Shown one piece after another: positions 1 to 7,325 of a DNA stretch of 64,000 nucleotides; within the stretch, counting starts at the first letter, position 1; each line of letters opens with the position of its first letter. A model generated the notes under the pieces. The model saw only the letters and a program-made list of their open reading frames with translations. It was not told the DNA's origin and searched no databases. The position numbers and the translations under genes are program-made. Source of the DNA: Paenibacillus sp. MZ04-78.2 (GTDB lineage: Bacteria; Bacillota; Bacilli; Paenibacillales; NBRC-103111); NCBI RefSeq assembly GCF_024213375.1, contig NZ_JANAVJ010000015.1:48799-112798 (forward strand). Reading direction: 5' to 3'.

Positions 1-180
1 AACCTGAACCTGATTGCGCTGGAACGCAACGAACTTTCCTTTATTTCTGCGCCGAAGCCGGGAACCTTAAAGGATGCGAAAAGGTGGATTTTGAACCCGG
101 AAACGGGAGAAAAGCGGTTGATGCCGGTCCAAATCAGGGGGCAAAACGCGCTGCTGCGGAATTTTTCAAACGTACAGTAA
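1..180 (+). CDS. C-terminal end of a truncated (window-edge) protein
   Basis: The first 60 codons are open in frame 1 and end in TAA at 178-180. The 59 visible residues contain a basic and aromatic stretch (KDAKRWILNPETGEKRL) and end in LLRNFSNVQ. The beginning lies outside the window, so no family can be assigned. The tail could close the C-terminal beta-sandwich of a secreted or carbohydrate-active enzyme, which would fit the sugar genes next door, but that is only a guess. A perfect hairpin follows 22 bases after the stop, which supports this being a real gene end. Confidence 0.6.
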   Translation, partial: NLNLIALERNELSFISAPKPGTLKDAKRWILNPETGEKRLMPVQIRGQNALLRNFSNVQ

Positions 181-202
181 AGGTTACTTAAAAACACAAG
201 GC

Positions 203-231
203 GCTGAAAGCCCTTCTGCCGGGCTTTCAGC
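203..231. terminator. Hairpin between convergent genes
   Basis: A perfect 11-bp stem (203-213 with 221-231) has a 7-base loop and lies between the convergent ends of the gene at the window edge and the permease at 280. On the minus strand a T-rich run follows about 10 bases after the stem, so it can serve as the terminator of the sugar transporter operon. On the plus strand no T run follows. Confidence 0.6.
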
Positions 232-279
232 CGATCATGCCGGAGTCCTTCCCAAGAAAGCCGGCCTCACTCGTTTCTT

Positions 280-1119
280 TTACTCCTTCACAGCTCCCGC
301 GCTCAGACCAGACTCCACCTTTTCCTGAAACAGCAAATAGATGGCAATGGTCGGAATGATCGTGAGAATGATGCCCGCGAACGTCGGACCCATCTGCGAG
401 CTGCCCCGTTCTCCCACGAAGGACATCAGCGCCATCGAAATGTTGAACATGCTCCGGTCATTGACCATAATGACGTTCCAAATCAAATCGTTGTAAATAT
501 CGAAAAAGGCCAAAATTCCCGCCGTCGAGATGGCCGGCATGGACAAAGGCGTCAAAATCCGAAACAGCAGCGTCGCCGGACCGCAGCCGTCCATGACCGC
601 CGATTCGTCGATTTCCTTGTTAATTCCTTTCATAAATCCGGTAATCAAAAAAATCGTAAGCGGCAGTTGAAACGTTGCGTACAGCACGATCATGACGAAA
701 TAGTTGTTAAAGCCGTTGAACGAGCCGATCATCCGGGAAATCGGAATGACGAGAGAATAGACGGGGATCATCAGCCCCATGATGAAATAAATATATAAAG
801 CGCCGTTCCACCTCATCGAGATCCGGGTCAGAATAAACGACGCCATAGTTCCCAAGACCAAGGTCAAAAGCGTGCCTGCAATCGCATAAATGAAGGAGTT
901 CCATACGGCTTTATCAATATGTGCGGTGACAAAAGCGAGCTTGTAGTTGCTCCAGCGCCATACCTCGGGCAGCGAGAAGACGTTATTGTAAATTTCCAGA
1001 TTGTCCTTGAGCGAAGAAATCACCGAAAAAAACAACGGATACATAAAAATAACCGCGCAAAGCGTAGAAAACAAATATGCCGGAATTTTATACGAGCGAA
1101 GCGTCATGTTCCATTTCAC
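280..1119 (-). CDS. Carbohydrate ABC transporter permease (MalG type)
   Basis: Inner-membrane subunit of a sugar importer, CUT1/MalG type, 279 residues, the usual length. Six hydrophobic segments are visible, the first at about residues 13-35. The EAA loop that docks to the ATPase reads DESAVMDGCGPATLLFRI and lies about two thirds along. It is the last gene of the operon binding protein - permease - permease; the stop of the upstream permease lies 6 bases before the GTG at 1119. A second start, ATG at 1107, has an AGGTGA site 8 bases upstream and may be the one used. No ATPase gene is present, which is typical of Gram-positive CUT1 systems that share an MsmX-like ATPase encoded elsewhere. Confidence 0.9.
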   Translation of the reverse strand: MKWNMTLRSYKIPAYLFSTLCAVIFMYPLFFSVISSLKDNLEIYNNVFSLPEVWRWSNYKLAFVTAHIDKAVWNSFIYAIAGTLLTLVLGTMASFILTRISMRWNGALYIYFIMGLMIPVYSLVIPISRMIGSFNGFNNYFVMIVLYATFQLPLTIFLITGFMKGINKEIDESAVMDGCGPATLLFRILTPLSMPAISTAGILAFFDIYNDLIWNVIMVNDRSMFNISMALMSFVGERGSSQMGPTFAGIILTIIPTIAIYLLFQEKVESGLSAGAVKE

Positions 1120-1125
1120 CTGCCT

Positions 1126-2007
1126 TTATTTCATCGTCTTCGTGTTCATCAGCTTGTTGAGTACGACCGTCGATAAGAGCGCTGCTACGATAATGAAGGT
1201 CCCGATGGCGTTGCCCATCCCGAAGTTGTTGTATTTAAAGGACTCGTAATAGAGCAGCGTGGTAGGCACATCCGTAGCGCCGTTCGGTCCTCCGCCGGTC
1301 ATGACGAAAATTTGTCCGAACACGCGAAGCGACTGCGTAACGGCCAGAATCGAGAAAATTTTCAGCGTCTCCTTCATCATCGGCACGGTAATGTACCAAA
1401 GCCGTTTGAACCCGACCGCTCCGTCCATGGCCGCCGCCTCGTACAATTGCTCCGGAATCGCCACCATCCCGCTGGCAAATATGATCATGTTCAGCCCGCA
1501 GTAAATCCAGGCGTTGACCACCACAACAACGTAGATGGCAATGGCCGGTTCGCCGAGCCAATCGTGGGTCAGCGAGCTTGCGCCGATCGCCGACAGCACC
1601 ATGTTGACGAGGCCACCCTCCCCTTTGAGCAAAAACTGCCACATCAAGCCGACGGCCGTGAGCGGGAGCACGGAAGGCATAAAGAAGGCGATCTTGAAAA
1701 ACCGTCTTCCCTTCATCTTGCTGGTGACGATATGCGCCAGTGCGAAAGCGACCGGCAAAATGAGCAAGAACGAAGCCAGGATAAACACGCCGATATTTTT
1801 GAGCGAACGGTAAAATTCAGGCTTTTGAAACATGGCGCTGTAGTTTTGCAGCCCGACGTATTCCATGGCGACGTTCTTGATGCCGTTCCAGCTAAAAAAG
1901 GACATGTAAGCCGTCTGAAAGATCGGCACGATGAACGCCAGCGTATATAGCAAGAGCGCCGGCAGCAAAAAAACGGCTGCGATAAAATAAGGCTTTCGGC
2001 CGACCAT
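1126..2007 (-). CDS. Carbohydrate ABC transporter permease (MalF/UgpA type)
   Basis: First permease of the CUT1 importer, 293 residues. The N-terminal hydrophobic helix begins at about residue 8 (IAAVFLLPALLLYTLAF), and five more membrane segments follow. The EAA loop reads YEAAAMDGAVGFKRLWYI at about residues 190-207, where it contacts the ATPase. The start at 2007 has a very strong GGAGGAGGGG site upstream. It pairs with the MalG-type protein at 280-1119. A 274-bp spacer rich in palindromes separates it from the binding-protein gene upstream, so permease translation may be set below that of the binding protein. Confidence 0.92.
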   Translation of the reverse strand: MVGRKPYFIAAVFLLPALLLYTLAFIVPIFQTAYMSFFSWNGIKNVAMEYVGLQNYSAMFQKPEFYRSLKNIGVFILASFLLILPVAFALAHIVTSKMKGRRFFKIAFFMPSVLPLTAVGLMWQFLLKGEGGLVNMVLSAIGASSLTHDWLGEPAIAIYVVVVVNAWIYCGLNMIIFASGMVAIPEQLYEAAAMDGAVGFKRLWYITVPMMKETLKIFSILAVTQSLRVFGQIFVMTGGGPNGATDVPTTLLYYESFKYNNFGMGNAIGTFIIVAALLSTVVLNKLMNTKTMK

Positions 2008-2023
2008 GTTGTTCCCCTCCTCC

Positions 2024-2083
2024 GAGTTTTCCGCAGGAAAACTAACTTCGTAAGCATTCGCTGAGTTTTCCGTAGGAAAACTA
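2024..2083. repeat. Two tandem 39-bp units with a 21-bp palindromic core
   Basis: Two 21-bp cores at 2024-2044 and 2063-2083 differ at one base and are spaced exactly 39 bp apart. Each core is itself palindromic (AGTTTTCC, 3-base loop, GGAAAACT). They lie just upstream of the permease start and downstream of the larger palindrome at 2100-2250. They could form small hairpins in the mRNA. No coding role is seen. Confidence 0.7.
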
Positions 2084-2099
2084 GCTTTTGTAGTTTAAC

Positions 2100-2250
2100 A
2101 ATTCTCCAATAAATAGAAGGTGGGGTATATCCCGGAAGAGTGAAACGTCCGCCTTTGAACCCCGCGAAAACACCTCTACTTTTAATCAAACTTTCGCGGG
2201 GTTCAAGAGCGGCTGGAGGGATATACCCCACCGGTCTATGACGGAGAATT
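2100..2250. repeat. Palindromic MITE/REP-like element, copy 1
   Basis: Nested perfect inverted repeats build one long hairpin: an outer pair of 8 bp (2100-2107 with 2243-2250), a middle pair of 15 bp (2119-2133 with 2218-2232) and an inner pair of 15 bp (2155-2169 with 2192-2206). It contains no reading frame of its own and lies between the binding-protein and permease genes. Blocks such as GTCCGCCTTTGAA and CCCTCCAGCCGC recur at the same relative places in the element at 55222-55451, so the two are members of one dispersed family. In the transcript the hairpin may protect the binding-protein message or reduce read-through. Confidence 0.75.
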
Positions 2251-2281
2251 AATCTACAATGCGAAGCTGGTTTCCCACCGC

Positions 2282-3610
2282 CTACTTCTTATTCGAATCG
2301 ACAAAGCTTTGAATCGTATCCGCCGTTTTTTGCGGGGGGTTGCCGGCGAACATGCCTTGGACCTCGTTGCGCACCTTGTCCTGCAACTGCATGATCGGGC
2401 TGTACTCCTCAATCTCGCCTTTGAAGTCTTTGGCGGTGCTTTGCGCCTTGACGTACTCTGCGGTGACCGGATCGACCGGAGCCGAGCTGGAATCCATTTT
2501 GACCGGATAAACGCCGCCCTTCGTTTCCTTGAGGAAATACTTGAACGCATCGACGGAGGTCAGGAACTTCAGCAGCTTGATCGTAGCATCTTTTTTCGCG
2601 CCCGTGACTTCCTTGGAAACGGAGTAACCGCCCGCTCCGCCGAACCAGTTGTCCTTGAATTCCGGCTTGTCTTTGTAGCCCGGGAACGGAATGACCCCGA
2701 TTTTGTCGGCGATCGGAGAAGCTGCGATGGAGGAAATCGCCCAGACGCCTTCAAACATCATCGCGCTCTTGCCGCCGAGGAACATGCTCGAAATCGCGTT
2801 GCCGTCGGTCGTGACCATGTTTTTGCCGAAAATGCCTTTATCCTGCCAATTTTTCATCGTTTGCAGCATGGAAACCATGTCCGGATCGTTCCATTTTGCT
2901 TTGCCGCTCATCAGGTCTTCCGTTTTCTGGAACCCGTATTTTTTCAGCGCCAGATTCGTCAGCAGGTGGCCTCCGCGGAAGTTGTCTTTGTCGGCCATCG
3001 CCATCGGAACGACATTGATCGCTTTGAATTTGTCGGCGACCGCCTCGAATTCCTCGATCGTTTTCGGCGGCTCTGCGCCGACTTTTTGGAACAGCTCTTT
3101 GTTATAGTAGATCGCCACACTGTAGAACTCGTTCGGCACACCGTACGTTCCCGGCAGGTCTTTGTATTTCCATGTGTCGAACAGCGGCAGGAACGCGTCC
3201 GCCCACGCTTTGTCTTCTTTCAGGACGGGATCGAGGTCCATCGCGATGTTTTTGGCGTAATCTTTAAATGCAACCCCGCCATAGTTCATCCAAATTTCCG
3301 GGACGCTGCCCGTCGCGACGGCCGTTTTGAATTTGTTGTTGAATGCCGCCTCGTCGTTCAACGATTCGTCGATTACCGTAATATCCGGGTTTTTCTCCAT
3401 AAATTGCTTGAGCAGGTTCTGGAACGTCACGGACTTCGGATCGGTACCGGAGATACGCGTCAAGATGCGGATGCTGACTTTGTCGCCGCCTTTGCTGTCA
3501 CCCTTGGAACCGGCATTGCCTTGGGCGGCGTCATTCGAGCCGCAGCCTGCCAGCAGGCTTGAAGCGGCGAACAACGATGCCAGCCCTAATGTAAGCGCTC
3601 TTTTTTTCAT
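2282..3610 (-). CDS. Sugar-binding lipoprotein of ABC transporter (SBP family 1)
   Basis: Extracellular solute-binding protein of 442 residues. The signal peptide ends in a lipobox (LLAGC, Cys at about residue 23), so the protein is tethered to the outer face of the membrane. A Gly/Asp/Lys-rich linker follows, then a two-lobed binding domain with features of SBP family 1 (an early WMNYGG segment, a PNEFYSVAIYYNKELF strand, a MMFEGVWAI segment). Translation starts at 3610 behind GGGGAGG. It is the first gene of the transporter operon. A cre-like sequence (TGTAAGCGCT) covers 3590-3599, inside the first codons, and could mediate CcpA control. The exact sugar cannot be told; the neighbouring glycosidase suggests plant or host oligosaccharides. 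Confidence 0.92.
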   Translation of the reverse strand: MKKRALTLGLASLFAASSLLAGCGSNDAAQGNAGSKGDSKGGDKVSIRILTRISGTDPKSVTFQNLLKQFMEKNPDITVIDESLNDEAAFNNKFKTAVATGSVPEIWMNYGGVAFKDYAKNIAMDLDPVLKEDKAWADAFLPLFDTWKYKDLPGTYGVPNEFYSVAIYYNKELFQKVGAEPPKTIEEFEAVADKFKAINVVPMAMADKDNFRGGHLLTNLALKKYGFQKTEDLMSGKAKWNDPDMVSMLQTMKNWQDKGIFGKNMVTTDGNAISSMFLGGKSAMMFEGVWAISSIAASPIADKIGVIPFPGYKDKPEFKDNWFGGAGGYSVSKEVTGAKKDATIKLLKFLTSVDAFKYFLKETKGGVYPVKMDSSSAPVDPVTAEYVKAQSTAKDFKGEIEEYSPIMQLQDKVRNEVQGMFAGNPPQKTADTIQSFVDSNKK

Positions 3611-3811
3611 GTGTTAAGCAACCTCCCCGTTTACGTTTGTTATCTTTTTGTTGTTGTCTGTTCGACATAGTGTCATTATAAGGGGCGCGGCTCGCCGCTT
3701 GAATGCAATATCTTTACGCCACCGGGAATATTTTTAACATTTTGTGAACTTTCCATGCAAAAAAAGACCGCACCGTTCGCACAGCGGCGCAACGGGGCCG
3801 TCTCGGAAAAG

Positions 3812-5431
3812 TCATTCGCGGGAATCGCTCCCGGTAAATCGGGAAGGCGGCACGCTGAAATGCTTTTTAAAGCATTTACTGAAGTAATGGGAATCTTTGT
3901 AGCCGACGGATTCGGAGACGAACAGCAAATTTTTGCATCCGTTCTCCATCATTTCCTTGGCCTTGTTCAACCGCCGCCTCGTCATGTACTCCACGACAGA
4001 ATAACCGGTCTCAGTCTTGAAAATGCGGCTCAAATAGCTCGGATGAATAAAAATGCTTTTGGCAATCGCGTTCAAATCGAGGTCCGGGTCGGCATACTGC
4101 CCGTCGATGAACTGCTTAGCCTTATCCACCAGCTTGGCCGGTGTCGACTGCTTCAAGCTGTGCGTCTGCTCCAGCACCCGGCCGAACAGCGCCGCGGCCC
4201 AGTCCGCGATCTCCTGCATCCGCTCCAGCTCGTCGACCAGCCGCACCGGATTGAACGTATCGCCCCCATAAAACGTCATATCCAGCTTGCTCTCGGCGGC
4301 ATACAGGTTCAGCGTGGCCACAAGCTCATAAACGGTCATGTACAACGTATCCAAAGACAGCTTCTGCCTGACGATGCCCTCCAGCCATTGGCGCAGCTCG
4401 TGCTCCACCGCCGCCTTGTTGCCCAGCCTCAATTGGACCATCAGCGTCTCCCGGATAAAGGACAGGTCGGCTTTTAGCGCTGGTTTGGGCAGGCGGTCGA
4501 ACATGATCACCCGATCGCCGCCGAGAACGGTGCGATGCTTGCAGGCCAGTACCGCCTCCTTATACGACTGCGGAATGCCGCCGGGACCTTCCTGCGCCAT
4601 ATTGCCGACGCCGACGGTTACGGTAAACTTCAAAAACCGGCGAACCGCTTCGACGGCTTCCGCACCCCGCCGCTCCAGCCACTCCTTCTCCCGGCTGCCG
4701 TCGGCAGGATCGGCGTTCGGGTGCACCAGCAGCACCGTTCTGTCGTCGTCATCCAGCGTCAGCTCGCAAGGCCGAAGCCCGCCGAACAGCTCGCCGACGA
4801 TATTGAACACCGCGAACCGCTTCCAGGGCGGCTGCTCCTTCCCGCCTCCCGGCGATTTGTCAATTGAGAACACCATGACAAGCAAAGCATCGTCCCGCAG
4901 ATTCGGGCAAAACTGCCGCCATTTGTCCGGGCTCTGCTCGGGTCGGGCGGTTCCGGTGCCGTCCAGCAAGCCTTGAATGAACGTCCGGCGCAAAATCGTA
5001 TTGCTTTCCCGGATGCTCTGCCTGAAATCCTCCTGCTGCGAATGCCGCGCCATCTCCTCCCGAATCTTGGCCGACATCCCGGTCAGCACCTGCGTTAGCT
5101 CCTCCATGTTGACCGGCTTCAGCAAATAGTCGGATACGCCTGCCTGCAAAGCCGTTCTCGCATAGTCGAAGCTCCCGTAGCCGGTGAGAATGATGATGCG
5201 AAGCTCGGGAAAACGGTGCTGCGCCGCCTTCGCGAACGCCAGGCCGTCCACGATCGGCATGTTAATATCGACGATTGCCAGCCGGATCGGCGCATGCTCA
5301 AGCAGCAGCAGCGCCTCCTCCCCGTTCTCGGCCTCTCCGGCGATCTCGAAGCCGAGCTCCTGCCAGTCGACGCCGACCTTCAGCCGCTCCCGGATCAAAT
5401 ATTCGTCATCGACGATCATCGCTTGAATCAT
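3812..5431 (-). CDS. YesN-type response regulator with AraC DNA-binding domain
   Basis: Receiver domain at residues 1-120 with the acidic pocket VDDE near the start, phospho-acceptor Asp55 (AIVDINMP), a conserved Thr (ILTGYGS) and a Lys (YLLKPV). A middle region of about 290 residues follows, then an AraC/XylS double helix-turn-helix over the last 100 residues (LNAIAKSIFIHPSYLSRIFK and VSESVGYKDSHYFSKCFKKH). The length of 539 residues is typical. The frame is open up to 5497, but the ATG at 5431 has an AGGGA site and begins the receiver fold exactly. The start overlaps the end of the sensor kinase by 26 bases, implying coupled translation. It most likely activates the downstream transporter operon at 3610. 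Confidence 0.92.
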   Translation of the reverse strand: MIQAMIVDDEYLIRERLKVGVDWQELGFEIAGEAENGEEALLLLEHAPIRLAIVDINMPIVDGLAFAKAAQHRFPELRIIILTGYGSFDYARTALQAGVSDYLLKPVNMEELTQVLTGMSAKIREEMARHSQQEDFRQSIRESNTILRRTFIQGLLDGTGTARPEQSPDKWRQFCPNLRDDALLVMVFSIDKSPGGGKEQPPWKRFAVFNIVGELFGGLRPCELTLDDDDRTVLLVHPNADPADGSREKEWLERRGAEAVEAVRRFLKFTVTVGVGNMAQEGPGGIPQSYKEAVLACKHRTVLGGDRVIMFDRLPKPALKADLSFIRETLMVQLRLGNKAAVEHELRQWLEGIVRQKLSLDTLYMTVYELVATLNLYAAESKLDMTFYGGDTFNPVRLVDELERMQEIADWAAALFGRVLEQTHSLKQSTPAKLVDKAKQFIDGQYADPDLDLNAIAKSIFIHPSYLSRIFKTETGYSVVEYMTRRRLNKAKEMMENGCKNLLFVSESVGYKDSHYFSKCFKKHFSVPPSRFTGSDSRE

Positions 5432-7223
5432 GCGGTTTCCCTCCGTTCTCGATCGCCGGCAGCGTAATGCGGACGGTCGTTCCTTCCCCCGGCACACTGT
5501 CGATCTCCAGCCCGTATTCGGAACCGAAATAGAGCTTGATGCGCTCGTCGGTGCTCTTTAGCCCGAAGCTTTTCGTCCGGTAATGCCCCGGGTCCGGCTT
5601 CAAAATTTGCCGCAGCCGCTGCGGCGCGATGCCTGTGCCGTTATCGCTCACCTCGATCCGCACCTTGCCGTCCAAGACATGCGCCTGGATGCGGATCAGC
5701 CCTCTTCCCCGCTTGTTTCGGAGCCCGTGATTGATCGAATTTTCCACAATCGGCTGCAGCAGCAGCTTGATCGTTGAGTATTGGTACACGTTGTCGTTGA
5801 TCTCGAAACGGGCATCGATCCGGTCGCCGTAACGCACCTTCAAGATTTCCAAGTACGTTTGCGTAATGATGATTTCGTCTTCCATGGAGATGATATGACT
5901 GCCCTTGCTGAGCACGCCCCGGTAAAACAGCGCCAGCTGGTTCACAAGGTTCACGATATCCGCGTTTCGCTTTAAATCCGCAAGCGCGCAGATGCTCTCC
6001 AGCGTGTTGTACAAAAAGTGCGGATTGATCTGCGATTGCATGACGGCGAGCTCGTACTCTTTTTTCTTCTTCTGCTCTTCCACCATGTTTTCCATGAGCG
6101 TTTTGGTGCGGATGACCATTTTGTTAAACTCTCTGGCCAAAGCGCCGATCTCGTCGCGTTCCTTCAGTTCGAGCCAGACGTCGAGGTTGCCCTCCTGCAC
6201 GCTCTTGACCGTTTTTTTGATCTGATTCAGCGGCCTCGTAATCGATCTGGCGATCAGAATGGTCAGAAGGATGGCCGAAACGACGAAAATGAGGCTTAAA
6301 TAAAAGGTTTTTTCCGTCAAAATCTGATTATCGCGGGTAATTTCCTTAATCGGCACGATGCCTACAATAATCCAGTTCAGGCGCGGATAGGTGCGGGCCA
6401 CGACCAGATTGTCCTCGCCGTTCAAGCTGAACGTCCGGCCGCCCTCATGCCCGATCACCCAGGAATAATAAGGCTCCTGCCCGATGGACGCGTAGAGCCG
6501 GCTTTTGTCGCTGTGCGAAGCGATCGTGCCCTGCTTATTGATGATAAAGATTTCACCACTGTGCCCGATATTGATATGAGCATATTGATCGGCAATGTAC
6601 CGCTCGTCGATGGATAGTTGGATGACGCCGAGGGGGCTCCCGTCCTTGGCGGTGTTGAATTTTTGAAGGAGCGATACGACGGGGTGCGCCGCGGCTTCCT
6701 TCTCGTAGTTGCTTTTGGCCGTATCCTTCCATACGGGTCCGTAAGCGGAACCCAAAAATGCGCGGACATAATCGTCGTTGACGTTCCGGACGTTCTTGAG
6801 CCCGCCGGAATCGTACAAATAGCCGTTGCGGTCATAGATGAGCATAGCGTCGACGAACGTCTTGGAATCGACGATATCGGCGAGGGCGTTCGAAACCTCA
6901 ATCGAACGGCTGTAATTTTCCAGCGGGTCCGAGGTGGGCGGGGCGCTCAGGTAGCGCTGTACGCTGCTGTTCGTAATCGCGATTTTGGAGTAGTTTTCCG
7001 AATTGTCGAGGATGATCTCCAGCTTCTCCGAGACCAGCCGCAAATTTTGCTCTGTGTTCTCCACCGCTTTGTCGATCAGAATCGCGGATGATACGCGGTA
7101 CGTAAAGACGGACAGCAAAATCAGCAGCAAGGACAGGGCGGTCATAAACGAGAGCGTGATCTTTTTATTGACGGAAAGCGAGTAATAATAGTCCAATACG
7201 CGGTTTTTCATAGCTGTCAGCAA
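5406..7223 (-). CDS. YesM-type sensor histidine kinase
   Basis: Membrane sensor kinase of 605 residues. One transmembrane helix lies at about residues 22-44, an extracellular dCache-like sensor domain spans about 45-300, and a second helix lies at about 305-327. HAMP, the His-kinase domain with its phosphorylatable His in QINPHFLYNTLES at about residue 395, and an HATPase domain (ENSINHG, DNGTGI, GLKSTDERI) follow. The TTG at 7223 is chosen because a GAGGTG site sits 7 bases upstream; the ATG at 7211 would be 19 bases away. The gene is followed by, and overlaps, the response regulator. A cre-like box lies in its leader at 7243-7256. The likely signal is an extracellular oligosaccharide. Confidence 0.93.
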   Translation of the reverse strand: MLTAMKNRVLDYYYSLSVNKKITLSFMTALSLLLILLSVFTYRVSSAILIDKAVENTEQNLRLVSEKLEIILDNSENYSKIAITNSSVQRYLSAPPTSDPLENYSRSIEVSNALADIVDSKTFVDAMLIYDRNGYLYDSGGLKNVRNVNDDYVRAFLGSAYGPVWKDTAKSNYEKEAAAHPVVSLLQKFNTAKDGSPLGVIQLSIDERYIADQYAHINIGHSGEIFIINKQGTIASHSDKSRLYASIGQEPYYSWVIGHEGGRTFSLNGEDNLVVARTYPRLNWIIVGIVPIKEITRDNQILTEKTFYLSLIFVVSAILLTILIARSITRPLNQIKKTVKSVQEGNLDVWLELKERDEIGALAREFNKMVIRTKTLMENMVEEQKKKKEYELAVMQSQINPHFLYNTLESICALADLKRNADIVNLVNQLALFYRGVLSKGSHIISMEDEIIITQTYLEILKVRYGDRIDARFEINDNVYQYSTIKLLLQPIVENSINHGLRNKRGRGLIRIQAHVLDGKVRIEVSDNGTGIAPQRLRQILKPDPGHYRTKSFGLKSTDERIKLYFGSEYGLEIDSVPGEGTTVRITLPAIENGGKPHDSSDDRR

Positions 7224-7242
7224 GCCCCGTCACCTCTTCCGC

Positions 7243-7256
7243 AGTAAGCGCTATCA
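7243..7256 (-). promoter_or_regulatory. cre-like catabolite repression site in front of the sensor kinase
   Basis: AGTAAGCGCTATCA differs from the Bacillus cre consensus TGWAAGCGYTWWCA only at the first base. It lies between a TATAAT-like -10 box (minus strand, 7263-7268) and the kinase start, where bound CcpA would block transcription. CcpA control is inferred from the match alone. Confidence 0.5.
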
Positions 7257-7277
7257 AAGTTTTATTATAGGACAAAA

Positions 7278-7301
7278 CGGAGGTGCATTGGAACACCTCC
7301 G
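7278..7301 (-). terminator. Terminator after the glycoside hydrolase gene
   Basis: A perfect 8-bp stem (7278-7285 with 7294-7301), followed on the minus strand by TTTTG, lies 25 bases past the glycoside hydrolase stop. It separates that transcript from the kinase-regulator unit. Confidence 0.6.
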
Positions 7302-7325
7302 GATTGGTAAAACTTTGAAGTTGTT

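Noticed and set aside
1713..2231. 172-codon minus-strand frame running through the palindromes into the permease gene
   Set aside because: It is the other-frame reading of the repeats and of the permease start. The permease ATG at 2007 has a strong ribosome site.
2100..2250. Insertion sequence with transposase
   Set aside because: Neither palindromic element contains a reading frame for a transposase, and no other insertion sequence is seen in the window.
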